Shown here one piece after another: positions 16,889 to 27,098 of a stretch of 62,351 nucleotides of DNA. The position numbers and the translations under genes were made by a program. The notes under the pieces were generated by a model that saw only the letters and a list, made by a program, of their open reading frames with translations, did no database searches and had not been told where the DNA came from. Each line of letters opens with the position of its first letter. Position 1 is the stretch's first letter. This stretch comes from an uncultured archaeon (GTDB lineage: Archaea > Halobacteriota > Methanosarcinia > Methanosarcinales > Methanoperedenaceae): assembly GCA_902386135.1 (NCBI GenBank), contig CABMIB010000001.1, forward strand, positions 1 to 62,351. The letters run 5' to 3'.

Positions 16889-19828
16889 TTATCCTCCATG
16901 AAATTTCAAAGGTTCGGATTCGTAATTGAAGGTAACATTCGTTGGGGCAGTGATGTTCTCCGGGATTTGGACATACATGAAACCTGGTCCTGTAAAATAA
17001 ATCGGCAACTCTTCGGTTTTATCATCGCGAGTTATATATGACTTCCAATTTTTGTTGAATGATTCTTTAAGCAAAACCCCTCTGGTCCTATTTTGCAAAC
17101 TTATTATTATTTCCTGGGGATTTTTTCTTACATATTTTGGTTCTATCTTGATTCCATGATTCAGATACGGTATATCCAGGAACGAAACTGTTACATTTCT
17201 CAACCGTACTACATTATTTTTAGAGTTGTACGGAGCGTCTTCGTTTATTGCTATCTCTATAACATTAAAATTTTTTAATATCGGATCAGGATTTCCTTTT
17301 AATCTAAATCCTGATACTGGCACTGAAAACTTTCTCCAACCTTCATTCGGATAAGAATTTTCCGATTTTAATTTCACCGGATAATATAGAAATCCATTGT
17401 AGTAATTACTATCCTTTAGAATTATATCAGCATACATATTCCTCCAGTTGTTACTGTACATATCCAGAGAAATTATACCCTGACGATCTGTAGGCGCTTT
17501 TCGCATTGCAGATATAAAAATATTGATCTGGTTATGCTTCAAGGCAGGATTAATCGAATAATTCAGAACAGCGATTTCATTTTCTTTTTCGTATAAAATT
17601 TTACTTGAAGTATTCTCTGTAGTAAATCCTATTTTCCACTGCGTCGAGAGATCAATTTCTTCCATCTTTAACGAGGGATTTAACAATTGTATAAAATTAA
17701 ATACAGTTAAAAAATCCCCTGCATCAAAAATCTCATCCAGGCTGGCATTTATCCAAGCTATTTTCCCGTTTCCTATCTTTTCAGTTTTATTAGTCACTTG
17801 ATTTAATTTTGATTCAATAGCTCTGCTTCTACCTTTGCTGATGATCAATAGATTTCCACCATTTCTAACATACTTCACTAATTCTTCTTTATACGCCCGA
17901 TACAATTCATCAGTTACTAGAATACTATCGAATTGATTTAACTTACTTGAAGAAATTCTATTTGGGTCTATTTTAATTGGAATAATTACTTTAGAATCTG
18001 CATTTACATAACTTAAAATCATAAGGGTTTTCATAAATAAGTTATCTCTGTTCTGAGAGTCAGACGGGATGGCTAAAGTGGGTACATCGGATAACACTAT
18101 GATTGGACTGGATTTGTTATATTTGATGTAATATATGTCTCCTAATCTTGTTCTCCCGCTCTCGATCTCAAAGATCTGAGGTCTGCTCAAATACTCCTGT
18201 AGCGTATTCCGGTTTAACATTATATTGGGATAGAATATTACACCACTACTGCCAGCCCAATCTAAAAGCCACAGTATAGGACTTACGCTTTTATTGTCAG
18301 TAAATCCATATTCTGGTCGTATTTTTGGTAAATCTTCACCATACATATCTTTGTATCTTTCATAATCAAATCGATAGAAGACCCTGTCCAAAAACCAATC
18401 CTGATATTCCATGTTAGGCTGTGAGCTTACATCCCTCCCACCAGTTATCTTCAGTTCCGGGTAAACATAGTTTATCCATCTTGTCAAGAGTCTATTGTAT
18501 GTGATTCCCAGCCTGTATTGATCTGGCATGCCATCAATCTGTTTATCGAGAAATTGTTTAGATTCAAATGCAACGGTTCTCCAATCATCTGGAGCTGTAT
18601 AGGACATAAAATTATCCTTCACTAAGGGCAGAGTGTTAGATAGTTCAAGTAGGATAAGCAGAATCAATCCAATTTTAATACTCTCGAATTTTATGGCTTT
18701 ACCTGTAAAATTCCTCTCAAAAAGAGAATAACTGGAGATTATAAATAATAGAAGAAAAAGATTTAACCAGGTTGCTGAATCGTAGGCAGAAATCTGGTAC
18801 ATAGTTCTTGGCATTGAAAACCATCCAAAAAGCAAATGGTAAAAAGAAAACAGCAACGATGCTATCAGAAGAGACACCGTGCTTCTTTTATATTTAACGG
18901 GCTCACCTTTGGCATATTTCAATAACAAAGCCAAAAGAGGTAGCATCAGGATTATTACAAGAAAAGCATATAAAGTGTTAAGAGTTAAAACTGTAGTCGG
19001 AAGCGTTTTGAACAGTCCAGACATTGGGTTTGGCGTATAGTCGTGAAGAGGCACACTTATTTTCATTTGTAGATATGGAATATAAAACCAGAAAGTAACG
19101 ACCGAAACTGGAATAAAAATTCGGAACAGATTTTTAATTTTGAGCCTTATACCTTTCACCCCCAGGATATATAATAACAGGATAGTGGGGAGGGTAAATA
19201 ACCATATAAACGGATGGAGTAAAGCAGTAATGGCTAAAACGGTTGTTACCTTGAGAAACGTTTGCGTGTTAGTTTTACCTGAATTTATCTCATCAATATG
19301 CTTAATGCTGTACAGTACGGAAAGAATCATGAACGGAAGAGCATATAATCTCAGATATGCTCCACCCACAAGACTCCAGTTCCAAAATACTGGAGTAGAG
19401 AAGATTAGAAGGGATAATACTATTCCCATCGCTCTTGATATGTTAAGTAATCGTGTCAGTTTAAGTATCGATGTGCCAAATAAAATCAATGAAAATAATA
19501 ATCCACCTATAAGCAGGGTCTCCAATGATGCACCAGTTATTTTATATACGGCGGCTAGAATTAGGTATGGAACATAAGGGTATGTATTAAAAGGTTCGTA
19601 TCCAAAATATTGATAAGGATTCCAACCAACATTTGGGAAATTATCTATAATAAATTTTATTTTTGTCAAATGAAGATAAGCATCATCCCCCTTGGGATAA
19701 CCATTCCATGCTTCAAGATAATATCCTATAAACAATATCAGTAATGATAACAAGAAATAATCATAATAAGCCGGGAGTTCATCGAAACGATTAAAAAATT
19801 TTACAATATTACACTTGTAAATTTTCAT
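16889..19828 (-). CDS. Very large membrane protein with extracellular C-terminal domain, GT-C type
   Basis: The 979-residue protein has about 11-13 spans in residues 25-420 and a long hydrophilic C-terminal half. The first loop holds GYPKGDDAYLHLTKIKF, an acidic motif of the kind that serves GT-C enzymes as the catalytic DD/DxD. The later half includes a ThuA/GATase-like stretch (VTDELYRAYKEELVKYVRNGGNLLIISKGR) and beta-sandwich sequence. Archaeal relatives are annotated as membrane proteins with a 6-pyruvoyl-tetrahydropterin-synthase-related domain; that label says little about function. It starts 20 bases inside the end of the GT2 gene and is likely part of the same transcript. Confidence 0.6.
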   Translation of the reverse strand: MKIYKCNIVKFFNRFDELPAYYDYFLLSLLILFIGYYLEAWNGYPKGDDAYLHLTKIKFIIDNFPNVGWNPYQYFGYEPFNTYPYVPYLILAAVYKITGASLETLLIGGLLFSLILFGTSILKLTRLLNISRAMGIVLSLLIFSTPVFWNWSLVGGAYLRLYALPFMILSVLYSIKHIDEINSGKTNTQTFLKVTTVLAITALLHPFIWLFTLPTILLLYILGVKGIRLKIKNLFRIFIPVSVVTFWFYIPYLQMKISVPLHDYTPNPMSGLFKTLPTTVLTLNTLYAFLVIILMLPLLALLLKYAKGEPVKYKRSTVSLLIASLLFSFYHLLFGWFSMPRTMYQISAYDSATWLNLFLLLFIISSYSLFERNFTGKAIKFESIKIGLILLILLELSNTLPLVKDNFMSYTAPDDWRTVAFESKQFLDKQIDGMPDQYRLGITYNRLLTRWINYVYPELKITGGRDVSSQPNMEYQDWFLDRVFYRFDYERYKDMYGEDLPKIRPEYGFTDNKSVSPILWLLDWAGSSGVIFYPNIMLNRNTLQEYLSRPQIFEIESGRTRLGDIYYIKYNKSSPIIVLSDVPTLAIPSDSQNRDNLFMKTLMILSYVNADSKVIIPIKIDPNRISSSKLNQFDSILVTDELYRAYKEELVKYVRNGGNLLIISKGRSRAIESKLNQVTNKTEKIGNGKIAWINASLDEIFDAGDFLTVFNFIQLLNPSLKMEEIDLSTQWKIGFTTENTSSKILYEKENEIAVLNYSINPALKHNQINIFISAMRKAPTDRQGIISLDMYSNNWRNMYADIILKDSNYYNGFLYYPVKLKSENSYPNEGWRKFSVPVSGFRLKGNPDPILKNFNVIEIAINEDAPYNSKNNVVRLRNVTVSFLDIPYLNHGIKIEPKYVRKNPQEIIISLQNRTRGVLLKESFNKNWKSYITRDDKTEELPIYFTGPGFMYVQIPENITAPTNVTFNYESEPLKFHGG

Positions 19829-20561
19829 GTAACTTATGGTGCCTCTGCTTAGCTTTCACTTTGCGTTCATTAAATGAATTTGATGATGAGAGAAATGGTA
19901 TGAAATTTTCCAGGACATAAAGAAATAAAAGGTTAAATCTTAAAAAACCCATTTCCCATAACCTTCTTGATGAAATATGTACATAGGTACTACTATCAAA
20001 TTTTATTTCTCCTCTCTTAGATAATTCTCTTCCAAATAAACCATCTGCATTCACATCGTTTCTTCTAAAACCGGCTATCTCTTCAAAAACATTTTTTTTA
20101 CAGGCGAGGAAATTTGTGCTTGTCGAAAAAATCTTGAATTTAGAGGCAAGAAGCCTTGTTTTATTATATATTATGTATTCAAGCTTACCCCAGTAAGGAG
20201 GATTGATAGGTATTCCTGGGCCAGTAAGCCCAACTAATTTTTTATTTTTTAAAAAAGAATCTACCACTCTTTCAACCACCTTCTCAGGAAATACAATATC
20301 AGCACATGTTTGTATCAGAATTTTACCTTTTGCCAGCTTTGCGCCTATATTACGAGATTCAAATTCTCCTAATTTATCTATTATTTTCACCATAGCACCA
20401 AATCCATTGGCTATATCGAGAGTTTTATCTTTGCTTCCCCCATCTACTATAATAATCTCTATACGACTATAGCTTTGCCTTTTAATAGACGTTAAAAGTT
20501 GAGTTATATGCTTTTCTTCATTTAACGTTGGTACAATAATTGAGACCAGTGACTGCTGCAT
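19809..20561 (-). CDS. Family 2 glycosyltransferase
   Basis: The 250-residue GT-A fold enzyme has SIIVPTLNEEKHI, IIIVDGGSKDKT and FESRNIGAKLAKGKILIQTCADIVFPE with the metal-binding Asp region, then FRRNDVNADGLFGRELSKRG as acceptor region. No membrane span is evident until a weak one near the C terminus (FNLLFLYVLENFIPFL), so it probably sits on the inner face of the membrane. It likely transfers a nucleotide sugar to a lipid or growing glycan. Donor and acceptor cannot be told from sequence. It is followed by the 979-residue membrane protein. Confidence 0.85.
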   Translation of the reverse strand: MQQSLVSIIVPTLNEEKHITQLLTSIKRQSYSRIEIIIVDGGSKDKTLDIANGFGAMVKIIDKLGEFESRNIGAKLAKGKILIQTCADIVFPEKVVERVVDSFLKNKKLVGLTGPGIPINPPYWGKLEYIIYNKTRLLASKFKIFSTSTNFLACKKNVFEEIAGFRRNDVNADGLFGRELSKRGEIKFDSSTYVHISSRRLWEMGFLRFNLLFLYVLENFIPFLSSSNSFNERKVKAKQRHHKLHENLQV

Positions 20562-20641
20562 GAGCTTTACCCCCTATTTTTCCTGCACAATCATGATACA
20601 ATAGATAAGCAGAGAATATAATGCCCCCATACCTCAGCAGC

Positions 20642-21352
20642 TCATCCACCATGTAATCTCCTGTTCAGCTTGAACCCGTAGAGATGATACAGTAGCATTA
20701 AGTAGTTGGCATACTCCCCTATACCGAGCTTGCTTTTCCCGTTTTCCCGGGGTTTAAAGGTATATGGGATTTCTTTTACACTGTTGTATAACCCTTTTAC
20801 CAGCACCTCGAGCAATATTTTATAGCCTTTTGGATTGAATGAAACGCCCTCAATAACCCTCCTGTTTAGGAAAAAGTACCCGCTCATTGGGTCTTTAATA
20901 TCTGTTAATGGTCTGCAGAGCATGATAGCTCCCTTTGAAATTATAGATCTGAGATTACTCCAGCCCTTAATTCTTCCACCCGCAGTATACCTGCTTCCAA
21001 CTGCAATATCGTGTTCTTTTGATACGACAGAAACAAAACTTTTAATGTATTCCGGAGGATGCTGCAGGTCTGCATCCACTACGCCAATGCATTTTCCAAC
21101 CGATTCCTTAAATCCTTTCACTACTGCGGATGATAATCCCAGCTTCCTTGGTCTTTCTATGACCCTGACCGGAAAATTGTTTGCCAGTTCTCTTGCGGTT
21201 GCAGCCGTACCATCTGGAGACGAATCATCTACAACAATCATTTCGTAATCGTACTCGTGAAGATTTTCTGCAATACCGGGAATTAATTTTTTTAGATTCT
21301 CCCGCTCATTATACGTCGGAATTATGATAGATACATCTACCATACTAACCAT
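20642..21352 (-). CDS. Dolichol-phosphate mannosyltransferase-like GT2 (polyprenol-P-sugar synthase)
   Basis: The 236-residue protein has the DPM1 pattern: SIIIPTYNERENL, MIVVDDSSPDGTA, RKLGLSSAVVKGF, VVDADLQHPPE (DxD at about 94-96), GSRYTAGGRIKGW and DPMSGYFFLNRRV. It is the short, soluble form without C-terminal spans. Such enzymes charge dolichyl phosphate with mannose or glucose, which GT-C membrane enzymes then use outside the cell, so it fits the two large membrane proteins downstream. A second ATG three codons in (21343) is an equally possible start. Confidence 0.88.
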   Translation of the reverse strand: MVSMVDVSIIIPTYNERENLKKLIPGIAENLHEYDYEMIVVDDSSPDGTAATARELANNFPVRVIERPRKLGLSSAVVKGFKESVGKCIGVVDADLQHPPEYIKSFVSVVSKEHDIAVGSRYTAGGRIKGWSNLRSIISKGAIMLCRPLTDIKDPMSGYFFLNRRVIEGVSFNPKGYKILLEVLVKGLYNSVKEIPYTFKPRENGKSKLGIGEYANYLMLLYHLYGFKLNRRLHGG

Positions 21353-21575
21353 AGCCCCCTTTAACCCTTCAAGTTAAGTTACAATAAAGATATTTAATCG
21401 TAAAGTATTTATAGATTGCGCATAGACTCTTGCGTGTGGGGCAATGAAAATTCGATACGGAGCGGTCGCTTCCACTGGTTATGGAAGTTATAAAAACTAA
21501 CCGCAACGTGATGGGTGGTTTATTCGAAAACACTTGCTCCGAAATCTTAATACAGGAGACATGGGGGGAAATATA
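21353..21575. other. Divergent promoter region between the DPM-like gene and the SdrD-like surface protein gene
   Basis: The region between the minus-strand glycosyltransferase and the plus-strand surface protein is AT-rich, with a TATA-like AAGTATTTATAG around 21400. No gene is visible. A frame extends the surface protein upstream to a TTG at 21534, but the GGGGGGAAAT ribosome site sits just before ATG 21576, which I prefer as start. Confidence 0.4.
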
Positions 21576-22880
21576 ATGGTTGATAAAAGAAATAAAAATA
21601 GATCACTTGTAGCAAGTTCATTGGTTACATTATCAGTTATTGCAATGCTGATCGCTTCAGTACCTGCCAGTGCTGTCACAGTCTCGATAAGTGGTCTCTC
21701 AGGATCGATTACGCAAGGTACTTCGAAAATGTTCATGGTAACGGTGACAATGGAAAATCCGGATAAGTTTGTTCCGGTTTCCAATATAACTTTAAGCATC
21801 AAAGGGCCTACTACAAAACAGTGGACTTTCAATCCTGTCTGCGGTATACTAACATCAACTGATAAAAACATAACAGTTAAGGTGATATCTCCACCTAACA
21901 CAGGAAACCTTGGACATGGTTATGGTTATGGTGTAGATACAGTTGGCTATGGGTACGGCTATAATTTCGGCTATGGATACGGTTATGGTTATAATAACGG
22001 ACAGGGAGGAGGGCGCATTTCATTCACATATCAAGTCACTCTCTTAACAACCGATCTGGCAGCAGGCAGCTATACCGCAACTGCTTATCTCAATACAGGA
22101 AATCCTGCTAAGGCTAACTTTGCCTCATCTGACACATCATTCACGATAGTACCCAGGAATACCCAGGACAAAGGCAATATCTCAGGCATGAAGTTCAACG
22201 ACTCAAACGCTGATAGTATAAAGAACCCATGGGAACCTGGACTTGAGAACTGGACAATCAAACTGATAGATTCAGGCGGTAACGTTGAAACTGCAACTAC
22301 TGATGCAAACGGCAACTATAACTTCAGTGGATTATTAGAAGATAACTATACTGTGGCAGAGGTCCCTATGCCAGGCTGGACACAGACATTCCCGATAGGA
22401 GGGGTTTATACTGTAAACCTTAAACCTGGGGAAAATATGATGAACGCAGATTTTGGCAATTTCAACGGGTCGCTGGGCATACCTGAGATCTCTGGTATGA
22501 AGTTCAATGATTCGAACGGTAATGGTAAAAAGGATCCTGGAGAAGCGGGACTTGCTGATTGGCTGATCAAACTGAACGATTCATTCGGCAATACTCTGAC
22601 CACGATTACAGATTCAAACGGCAACTATACCTTCCATCTGTCTGATACGGATGGGGGCATTGGAGCGGGAAGCAACCTGAGAGGACTGAACTATACTGTG
22701 GCAGAGGTTCTGAAGCCAGGCTGGACACAGACATTCCCTGTAAATGGAACCTATAATGTGCAATACATGGGAGAGCAAAATTTGCAACCACTTGATTTCA
22801 AAGATCTGGACTTCGGAAACACAGCAGGAATGCTTTCGTCACAGACCGTATGCAACCTGCAAGTCGCAGGGAAAAAATAA
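21576..22880 (+). CDS. Secreted surface protein with Gly/Tyr-rich segment and two SdrD-like B domains
   Basis: A 434-residue protein with a Sec signal peptide (basic RNKNRS, then hydrophobic SSLVTLSVIAMLIASVPASAV, given here in two parts). An N-terminal beta domain of about 80 residues leads to a Gly/Tyr-rich stretch (GYGYG repeats, about residues 105-135), then two B-repeats of the SdrD/Cna family starting ISGMKFNDSN, each with NWTIKL or DWLIKL, DxNGNY and YTVAEVxxPGWTQTFP. The Asp-rich FNDSNxxxxxDPxExGL loops suggest calcium binding. Many NxS/T sequons could be glycosylated. No PGF-type sorting tail or anchor is seen, so the protein is secreted or held by contacts. Confidence 0.8.
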   Translation: MVDKRNKNRSLVASSLVTLSVIAMLIASVPASAVTVSISGLSGSITQGTSKMFMVTVTMENPDKFVPVSNITLSIKGPTTKQWTFNPVCGILTSTDKNITVKVISPPNTGNLGHGYGYGVDTVGYGYGYNFGYGYGYGYNNGQGGGRISFTYQVTLLTTDLAAGSYTATAYLNTGNPAKANFASSDTSFTIVPRNTQDKGNISGMKFNDSNADSIKNPWEPGLENWTIKLIDSGGNVETATTDANGNYNFSGLLEDNYTVAEVPMPGWTQTFPIGGVYTVNLKPGENMMNADFGNFNGSLGIPEISGMKFNDSNGNGKKDPGEAGLADWLIKLNDSFGNTLTTITDSNGNYTFHLSDTDGGIGAGSNLRGLNYTVAEVLKPGWTQTFPVNGTYNVQYMGEQNLQPLDFKDLDFGNTAGMLSSQTVCNLQVAGKK

Positions 22881-22974
22881 CCGGGCAATATCCCGGATTT
22901 GATTACACAGGCATGGACTCTGGCAACAAACATATATCTCCCCGCCAAAATAACAGCATAAGTACTGTGAAGAA

Positions 22975-23012
22975 GGGGACAAATAATTAAATTGTCCCCG
23001 ATTTTTATTTTT
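22975..23012 (+). terminator. Hairpin plus T-run terminator
   Basis: GGGGACAA (22975-22982) pairs with TTGTCCCC (22992-22999), followed by GATTTTTATTTTT. It lies about 95 bases past the surface protein stop and ends that transcript; a minus-strand gene converges from 23057. Confidence 0.75.
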
Positions 23013-23056
23013 AAACGAAGTTCCTAGGATTGGAAGGGTAGTTTTCCTGTCCAGGG

Positions 23057-24313
23057 CTAAAACAAAACCCTCACTCTGTTATCAATGCTTGAAACCATCT
23101 GCTGCAGCTCACTCTTTTTATCCTCAACATCGCGCTCAAGCGAAGCAAGGCGGTTTTTCGCCATCTCAAGCTCTTTCTCTGCAGAAGCCAGCTTCTCCTG
23201 AAGCTCTGAAATCCTGCTGTCTAGACTCTTCTCCTCAGCAACGATCCCCAGTTTTGCTATTTCATCTTTTTTCTTCTCGATGTCGGCCATAAGAGCCTGG
23301 TATTGCTCTTTATAAGAGCCAAAAGACGATTGGGCAAGCCTGACCTGTTCCAGCATTTTATCCAGTTTTTCCAGTTTCAGGACATCGCTTTCAACGATGA
23401 CTTTCTCAAACTCAACAAAGAACCCGGGGCTGCAGGATTTAGAGTCTGATAAACATAAATTCAGCCCCTCCTTGACATCCGGCGCCAGGGTATATCTCCC
23501 GCTTTCGCTTAACTGCTTGAGCCTGTTGAGGGCTTTATTCAGAGGCAGGACAATGTTATTGATCTCAGACTCTGTCTTTTTTGCGTTATCCAGAAGTGCA
23601 GCAAGCTCATCCATGCTCCTCTGGTATTGTTTCCACTGTTCGCTTTCCTTCAGCAGGACAAGGGCGCCCTGCCCTTCCTCGATCTCTTTTTTCAGGGCAG
23701 CCGCTTTTTCCTCTTTCTCTTTTATGGATGTACTCTCAAGTTCAATGGCAGAACGCATCTCTTTTATGGACTGTATCGTCTTTAGGGCATTCTCAGCAGC
23801 ATCGAGCAGTTTCTTCCTGTCCTTCAGGGGTTCCACAAGCTGGTTCAGAAGCCTCCCGAGCGCGTTCACGTCCGCGATCACCTCTTTTGAGTCTTCAAGG
23901 AACACCATCTTAGCGTACTGGTAGCTCTTCATCATGTTCTCGAGGCATACATTCAGGGTTTGCATGGCGTTCTCATGGAAAGCGATGATAGTTTTGATAT
24001 CGGTAGCTTTCGGTACAGTTATATTGTCTGTAAGCAGCCTGACCTGTTTTACCATGTTGTCCCTGTTAGTTGCGGCGACCTTCACCATCTTAAGGTGGTA
24101 CCTCCCCTCAGGCTGCGCCTCCTCAAGCCCGGCAGCGCTTTTTTTGATTTCCCTGAGCGCATCTTCTATATCCGAATAAATGGGGGCGACATGCCTTTCC
24201 ACTTCCCCGGATATTTCCTTTGACCTTGATTCAAGCCATCCCGCAAGCTCATCAAACCCGATCTCAGGTGAAAACGGTTCTTTTTTTCCGAATAGCCTCT
24301 CAATCCATTTCAA
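23057..24313 (-). CDS. Coiled-coil protein of unknown function
   Basis: The 418-residue protein starts MKWIERLFGKKEPFSPEIGFDEL and has heptad-rich helices over about 150-290 and again about 325-405 (SRISELQEKLASAEKELEMAK...). No Walker motifs, hinge or membrane span is present, so it is not an SMC ATPase. A spaced CLENMM and CLSDSKSC are its few cysteines. It could be a cytoskeletal, scaffold or SMC-partner protein; I do not recognise a named family. It is read alone, ends in TAG and is bracketed by the terminator on one side and trpB2 on the other. Confidence 0.6.
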   Translation of the reverse strand: MKWIERLFGKKEPFSPEIGFDELAGWLESRSKEISGEVERHVAPIYSDIEDALREIKKSAAGLEEAQPEGRYHLKMVKVAATNRDNMVKQVRLLTDNITVPKATDIKTIIAFHENAMQTLNVCLENMMKSYQYAKMVFLEDSKEVIADVNALGRLLNQLVEPLKDRKKLLDAAENALKTIQSIKEMRSAIELESTSIKEKEEKAAALKKEIEEGQGALVLLKESEQWKQYQRSMDELAALLDNAKKTESEINNIVLPLNKALNRLKQLSESGRYTLAPDVKEGLNLCLSDSKSCSPGFFVEFEKVIVESDVLKLEKLDKMLEQVRLAQSSFGSYKEQYQALMADIEKKKDEIAKLGIVAEEKSLDSRISELQEKLASAEKELEMAKNRLASLERDVEDKKSELQQMVSSIDNRVRVLF

Positions 24314-24355
24314 ATTATGTCCTTATTTTATGAACCCGGTATAATATCAACCCTT

Positions 24356-25666
24356 TTAAATGGATTCATCTAACATGTTCCCGCCGAAATAAGTATCGTA
24401 TGCGCTCATATCAAAGTGCCCGTGTCCGCTCAGGTTAAAGAGTATTGTCTTCATCTCGCCACTCTTTTTACACTCAAGCGCTTTATCTATTGCGCACTTT
24501 ATCGCATGTGCCGATTCAGGCGCCGGAACGATGCCTTCACTTCTTGCAAATGTCACTCCTGCTTTAAATACCTCTGTCTGGCGGTATGCGACCGCATCTA
24601 TCACTTTATCCGCATATAACTGGCTCACTATCGGGGAATCGCCGTGATAACGCAGCCCTCCGGCATGTATCGCAGGCGGGATGTATTCATGTCCCATGGT
24701 GTACATTTTCAGGAGAGGCGTAAGTCCCACAGTATCACCAAAATCGTACCTGAACTCGCCGCCTGTGAGGCTGGGGCATGCCGTGGGTTCAACGGCAATA
24801 ACTTCTACATCCTTTGTTCCGGCAAGCTTATCCATAAGGAACGGGAAGCTCAACCCGGCGAAGTTACTTCCTCCTCCCACGCACCCGATAATACAGTCGG
24901 GGTATTCCTCAACCTGCGCCAGTTGCTCCTTTGCCTCCTGGCCAATAACGGTCTGGTGAAGCATTACATGGTTAAGGACACTACCGAGGGAATAATGTGT
25001 ATCGTCATGGGTCGCTGCATCTTCGATCGCCTCGCTTATCGCAATCCCAAGACTCCCCGGGGAATCCGGGTCTTTGGAGAGAATCTTTTTTCCGGCATTT
25101 GTTTTATTGCTCGGTGAAGGTATGACATTCGCACCCCACAGATGCATCAGCGATTTGCGGTACGGCTTCTGCTGGTAGCTTATCTTTACCATGTAGACCG
25201 TGCACTTAAGACCGAACAGGGTAGTTGCAAGAGCAAGCGCGCTTCCCCACTGTCCTGCGCCCGTCTCTGTTGCCAGCCGCTTAATGCCTTCTTTCATATT
25301 ATAATACGCCTGTGCCACGGCTGTATTGGGTTTATGGCTGCCGGTAGGGCTTACGCCTTCGTACTTATAATAAATCCGGGCAGGCGTCTTTAGGGCAGCT
25401 TCAAGCCGGTGCGCCCTGTACAGGGGGGAGGGGCGCCACAGACCGTAGATATCCCTGACCTCATCGGGTATTGTTATGAACCTCTCCTGGCTGACCTCCT
25501 GTTTTATAAGTTCGATCGGGAAGAGGGGCGAGAGGTCTTTCGGACCTATCGGCTCTTTACTGGCAGGGTTCAGCGGGGGAGAAAGAGGCGTCGGCATATC
25601 CGGTAAAATGTTGTACCATTTCTTCGGGATTTCGTTTTCATCAAGTATTATCTTTGTTTTCTGCAT
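24356..25666 (-). CDS. trpB2: Tryptophan synthase beta-like protein TrpB2
   Basis: A GGAGAT ribosome site precedes ATG 25666, giving 436 residues; an upstream ATG at 25708 lacks one. The protein is a fold-type II PLP enzyme with the PLP lysine in GSHKPN, the [10 protein letters not shown] catalytic stretch, the phosphate-binding CVGGGSN and C-terminal LSGHGHFD. The longer N terminus ([16 protein letters not shown]) and WRPSPLYRA mark type II TrpB (TrpB2), found in archaea often alongside TrpB1. It makes tryptophan from indole and serine and may salvage indole. No trpA is adjacent. Confidence 0.93.
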   Translation of the reverse strand: MQKTKIILDENEIPKKWYNILPDMPTPLSPPLNPASKEPIGPKDLSPLFPIELIKQEVSQERFITIPDEVRDIYGLWRPSPLYRAHRLEAALKTPARIYYKYEGVSPTGSHKPNTAVAQAYYNMKEGIKRLATETGAGQWGSALALATTLFGLKCTVYMVKISYQQKPYRKSLMHLWGANVIPSPSNKTNAGKKILSKDPDSPGSLGIAISEAIEDAATHDDTHYSLGSVLNHVMLHQTVIGQEAKEQLAQVEEYPDCIIGCVGGGSNFAGLSFPFLMDKLAGTKDVEVIAVEPTACPSLTGGEFRYDFGDTVGLTPLLKMYTMGHEYIPPAIHAGGLRYHGDSPIVSQLYADKVIDAVAYRQTEVFKAGVTFARSEGIVPAPESAHAIKCAIDKALECKKSGEMKTILFNLSGHGHFDMSAYDTYFGGNMLDESI

Positions 25667-25793
25667 GGGAACATCTCCAGAAGGAATATTTACGTGGTAG
25701 TATATCAAGCTTGGTGATTTAATTCACAAAAATTATAATTAGAATGAACAATGAGCATCAATAAATAGTTGCATTGTCTATTAGCGTACTCTC

Positions 25794-27065
25794 ATGAAAC
25801 TGACTATCCAGAAATCGGACATTAAAGGAACGGTTAACGCCCCGCCATCAAAAAGCTATACGCACAGGAGCATTGCGATAGCGGCACTCTCAAAAAAAGC
25901 AACTGTCAATAACCCACTGATATCGGAGGACACAAAGGCCACGATAAGGGCATGTGAGGCTTTCGGGGCCACTGTGGAGTCAAAGAAAGACTCGCTCGTA
26001 ATCAGTGGATTCGACGGCAAATTAAAAGTTCCAGATAACGTGATCGATGTCGCGAATTCCGGTACCACTCTTCGCATAATGACGGCAGCGGCTTCGCTTG
26101 TCGACGGAGCCACGGTTCTCACAGGCGATGCCAGTATCAGGACAAGACCCAACACGCCGCTCCTGGATGCACTGAACGACCTAGGCGCAGAGGCGTTCTC
26201 CACACGCAACAACGGCATGGCTCCCATCATTGTGAGGGGAAAGATGAGAGGGGGACGCGTTCATATCGACGGCTCTATAAGCTCGCAGTTCATCTCGGCA
26301 CTTCTTATCGCCTGCCCGTTCGCGCAGAACGAGACGACGGTCATGATAGATGGAGAATTGAAATCCAGACCGTACGTGAACATTACAATCGACATGCTAA
26401 GAGATGCTGGCGCTAAAATCACAGCGGAAGGCACGAACTCTTTCATCATCCCGCCCGAGCAGGAGTACAACATGAAGTCATATAACGTCCCGGGCGATTT
26501 CTCTTCAGCTTCATACATGATGGCTGCGGGTGCACTTTGCGGCGAAGTCACCATCAAGAACCTGTTCCCCTCGGAGCAGGGGGATTCGGCGTTGATCGAG
26601 ATACTGAAAAAAATGGGAGCAAAAATCCGGTGGGATGAGAAAAAAGGTGAGGTAAAAGTTAGCAGGAGCGAGCTGCACGGCATCATTGTCGATGTCGGGA
26701 AGACACCTGACCTTGTTCCGACACTGGCTGTGCTGGGAGCGGCATCAGAAGGCACTATGACAATTGAGAACGCGGAGCATGTGAGATACAAGGAAACCGA
26801 CAGGCTCCATGCAATGACGGTTGAGCTGAAAAAGATGGGCGTGGATATAACAGAAGAAAAAGACAGGCTGATAATCAGGGGCGGAGCATTAAGAGGCGCC
26901 GGGGTGCACGGCTGGGATGACCACAGGATAGTGATGGCACTGGCAGTGGCAGGGATGGTTGCAGGTAATACGACTATAGATACGGTGGAATCGGTCAGCA
27001 TATCGTATCCCGGGTTCTTTGAGGATTTGAAGAGGATTGGCGCAGGTGTTGAGCAGCCTGAATAA
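25794..27065 (+). CDS. aroA: 3-phosphoshikimate 1-carboxyvinyltransferase (EPSP synthase)
   Basis: The 423-residue enzyme has PPSKSYTHRSIAIAAL (Lys binding shikimate-3-phosphate), the NSGTTLRIM loop, SSQFISALL, PGDFSSASYMMAAG, ETDRLHAM, and DDHRIVMALAVAGM at the end. It transfers enolpyruvyl from PEP to shikimate-3-phosphate in the chorismate pathway, feeding tryptophan production; trpB2 lies divergently next door. The toroid-repeat protein begins about 35 bases downstream and may share the transcript. Confidence 0.95.
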   Translation: MKLTIQKSDIKGTVNAPPSKSYTHRSIAIAALSKKATVNNPLISEDTKATIRACEAFGATVESKKDSLVISGFDGKLKVPDNVIDVANSGTTLRIMTAAASLVDGATVLTGDASIRTRPNTPLLDALNDLGAEAFSTRNNGMAPIIVRGKMRGGRVHIDGSISSQFISALLIACPFAQNETTVMIDGELKSRPYVNITIDMLRDAGAKITAEGTNSFIIPPEQEYNMKSYNVPGDFSSASYMMAAGALCGEVTIKNLFPSEQGDSALIEILKKMGAKIRWDEKKGEVKVSRSELHGIIVDVGKTPDLVPTLAVLGAASEGTMTIENAEHVRYKETDRLHAMTVELKKMGVDITEEKDRLIIRGGALRGAGVHGWDDHRIVMALAVAGMVAGNTTIDTVESVSISYPGFFEDLKRIGAGVEQPE

Positions 27066-27098
27066 CGGTTAACGGTTAGTAAAATCCGAGGTAACATC

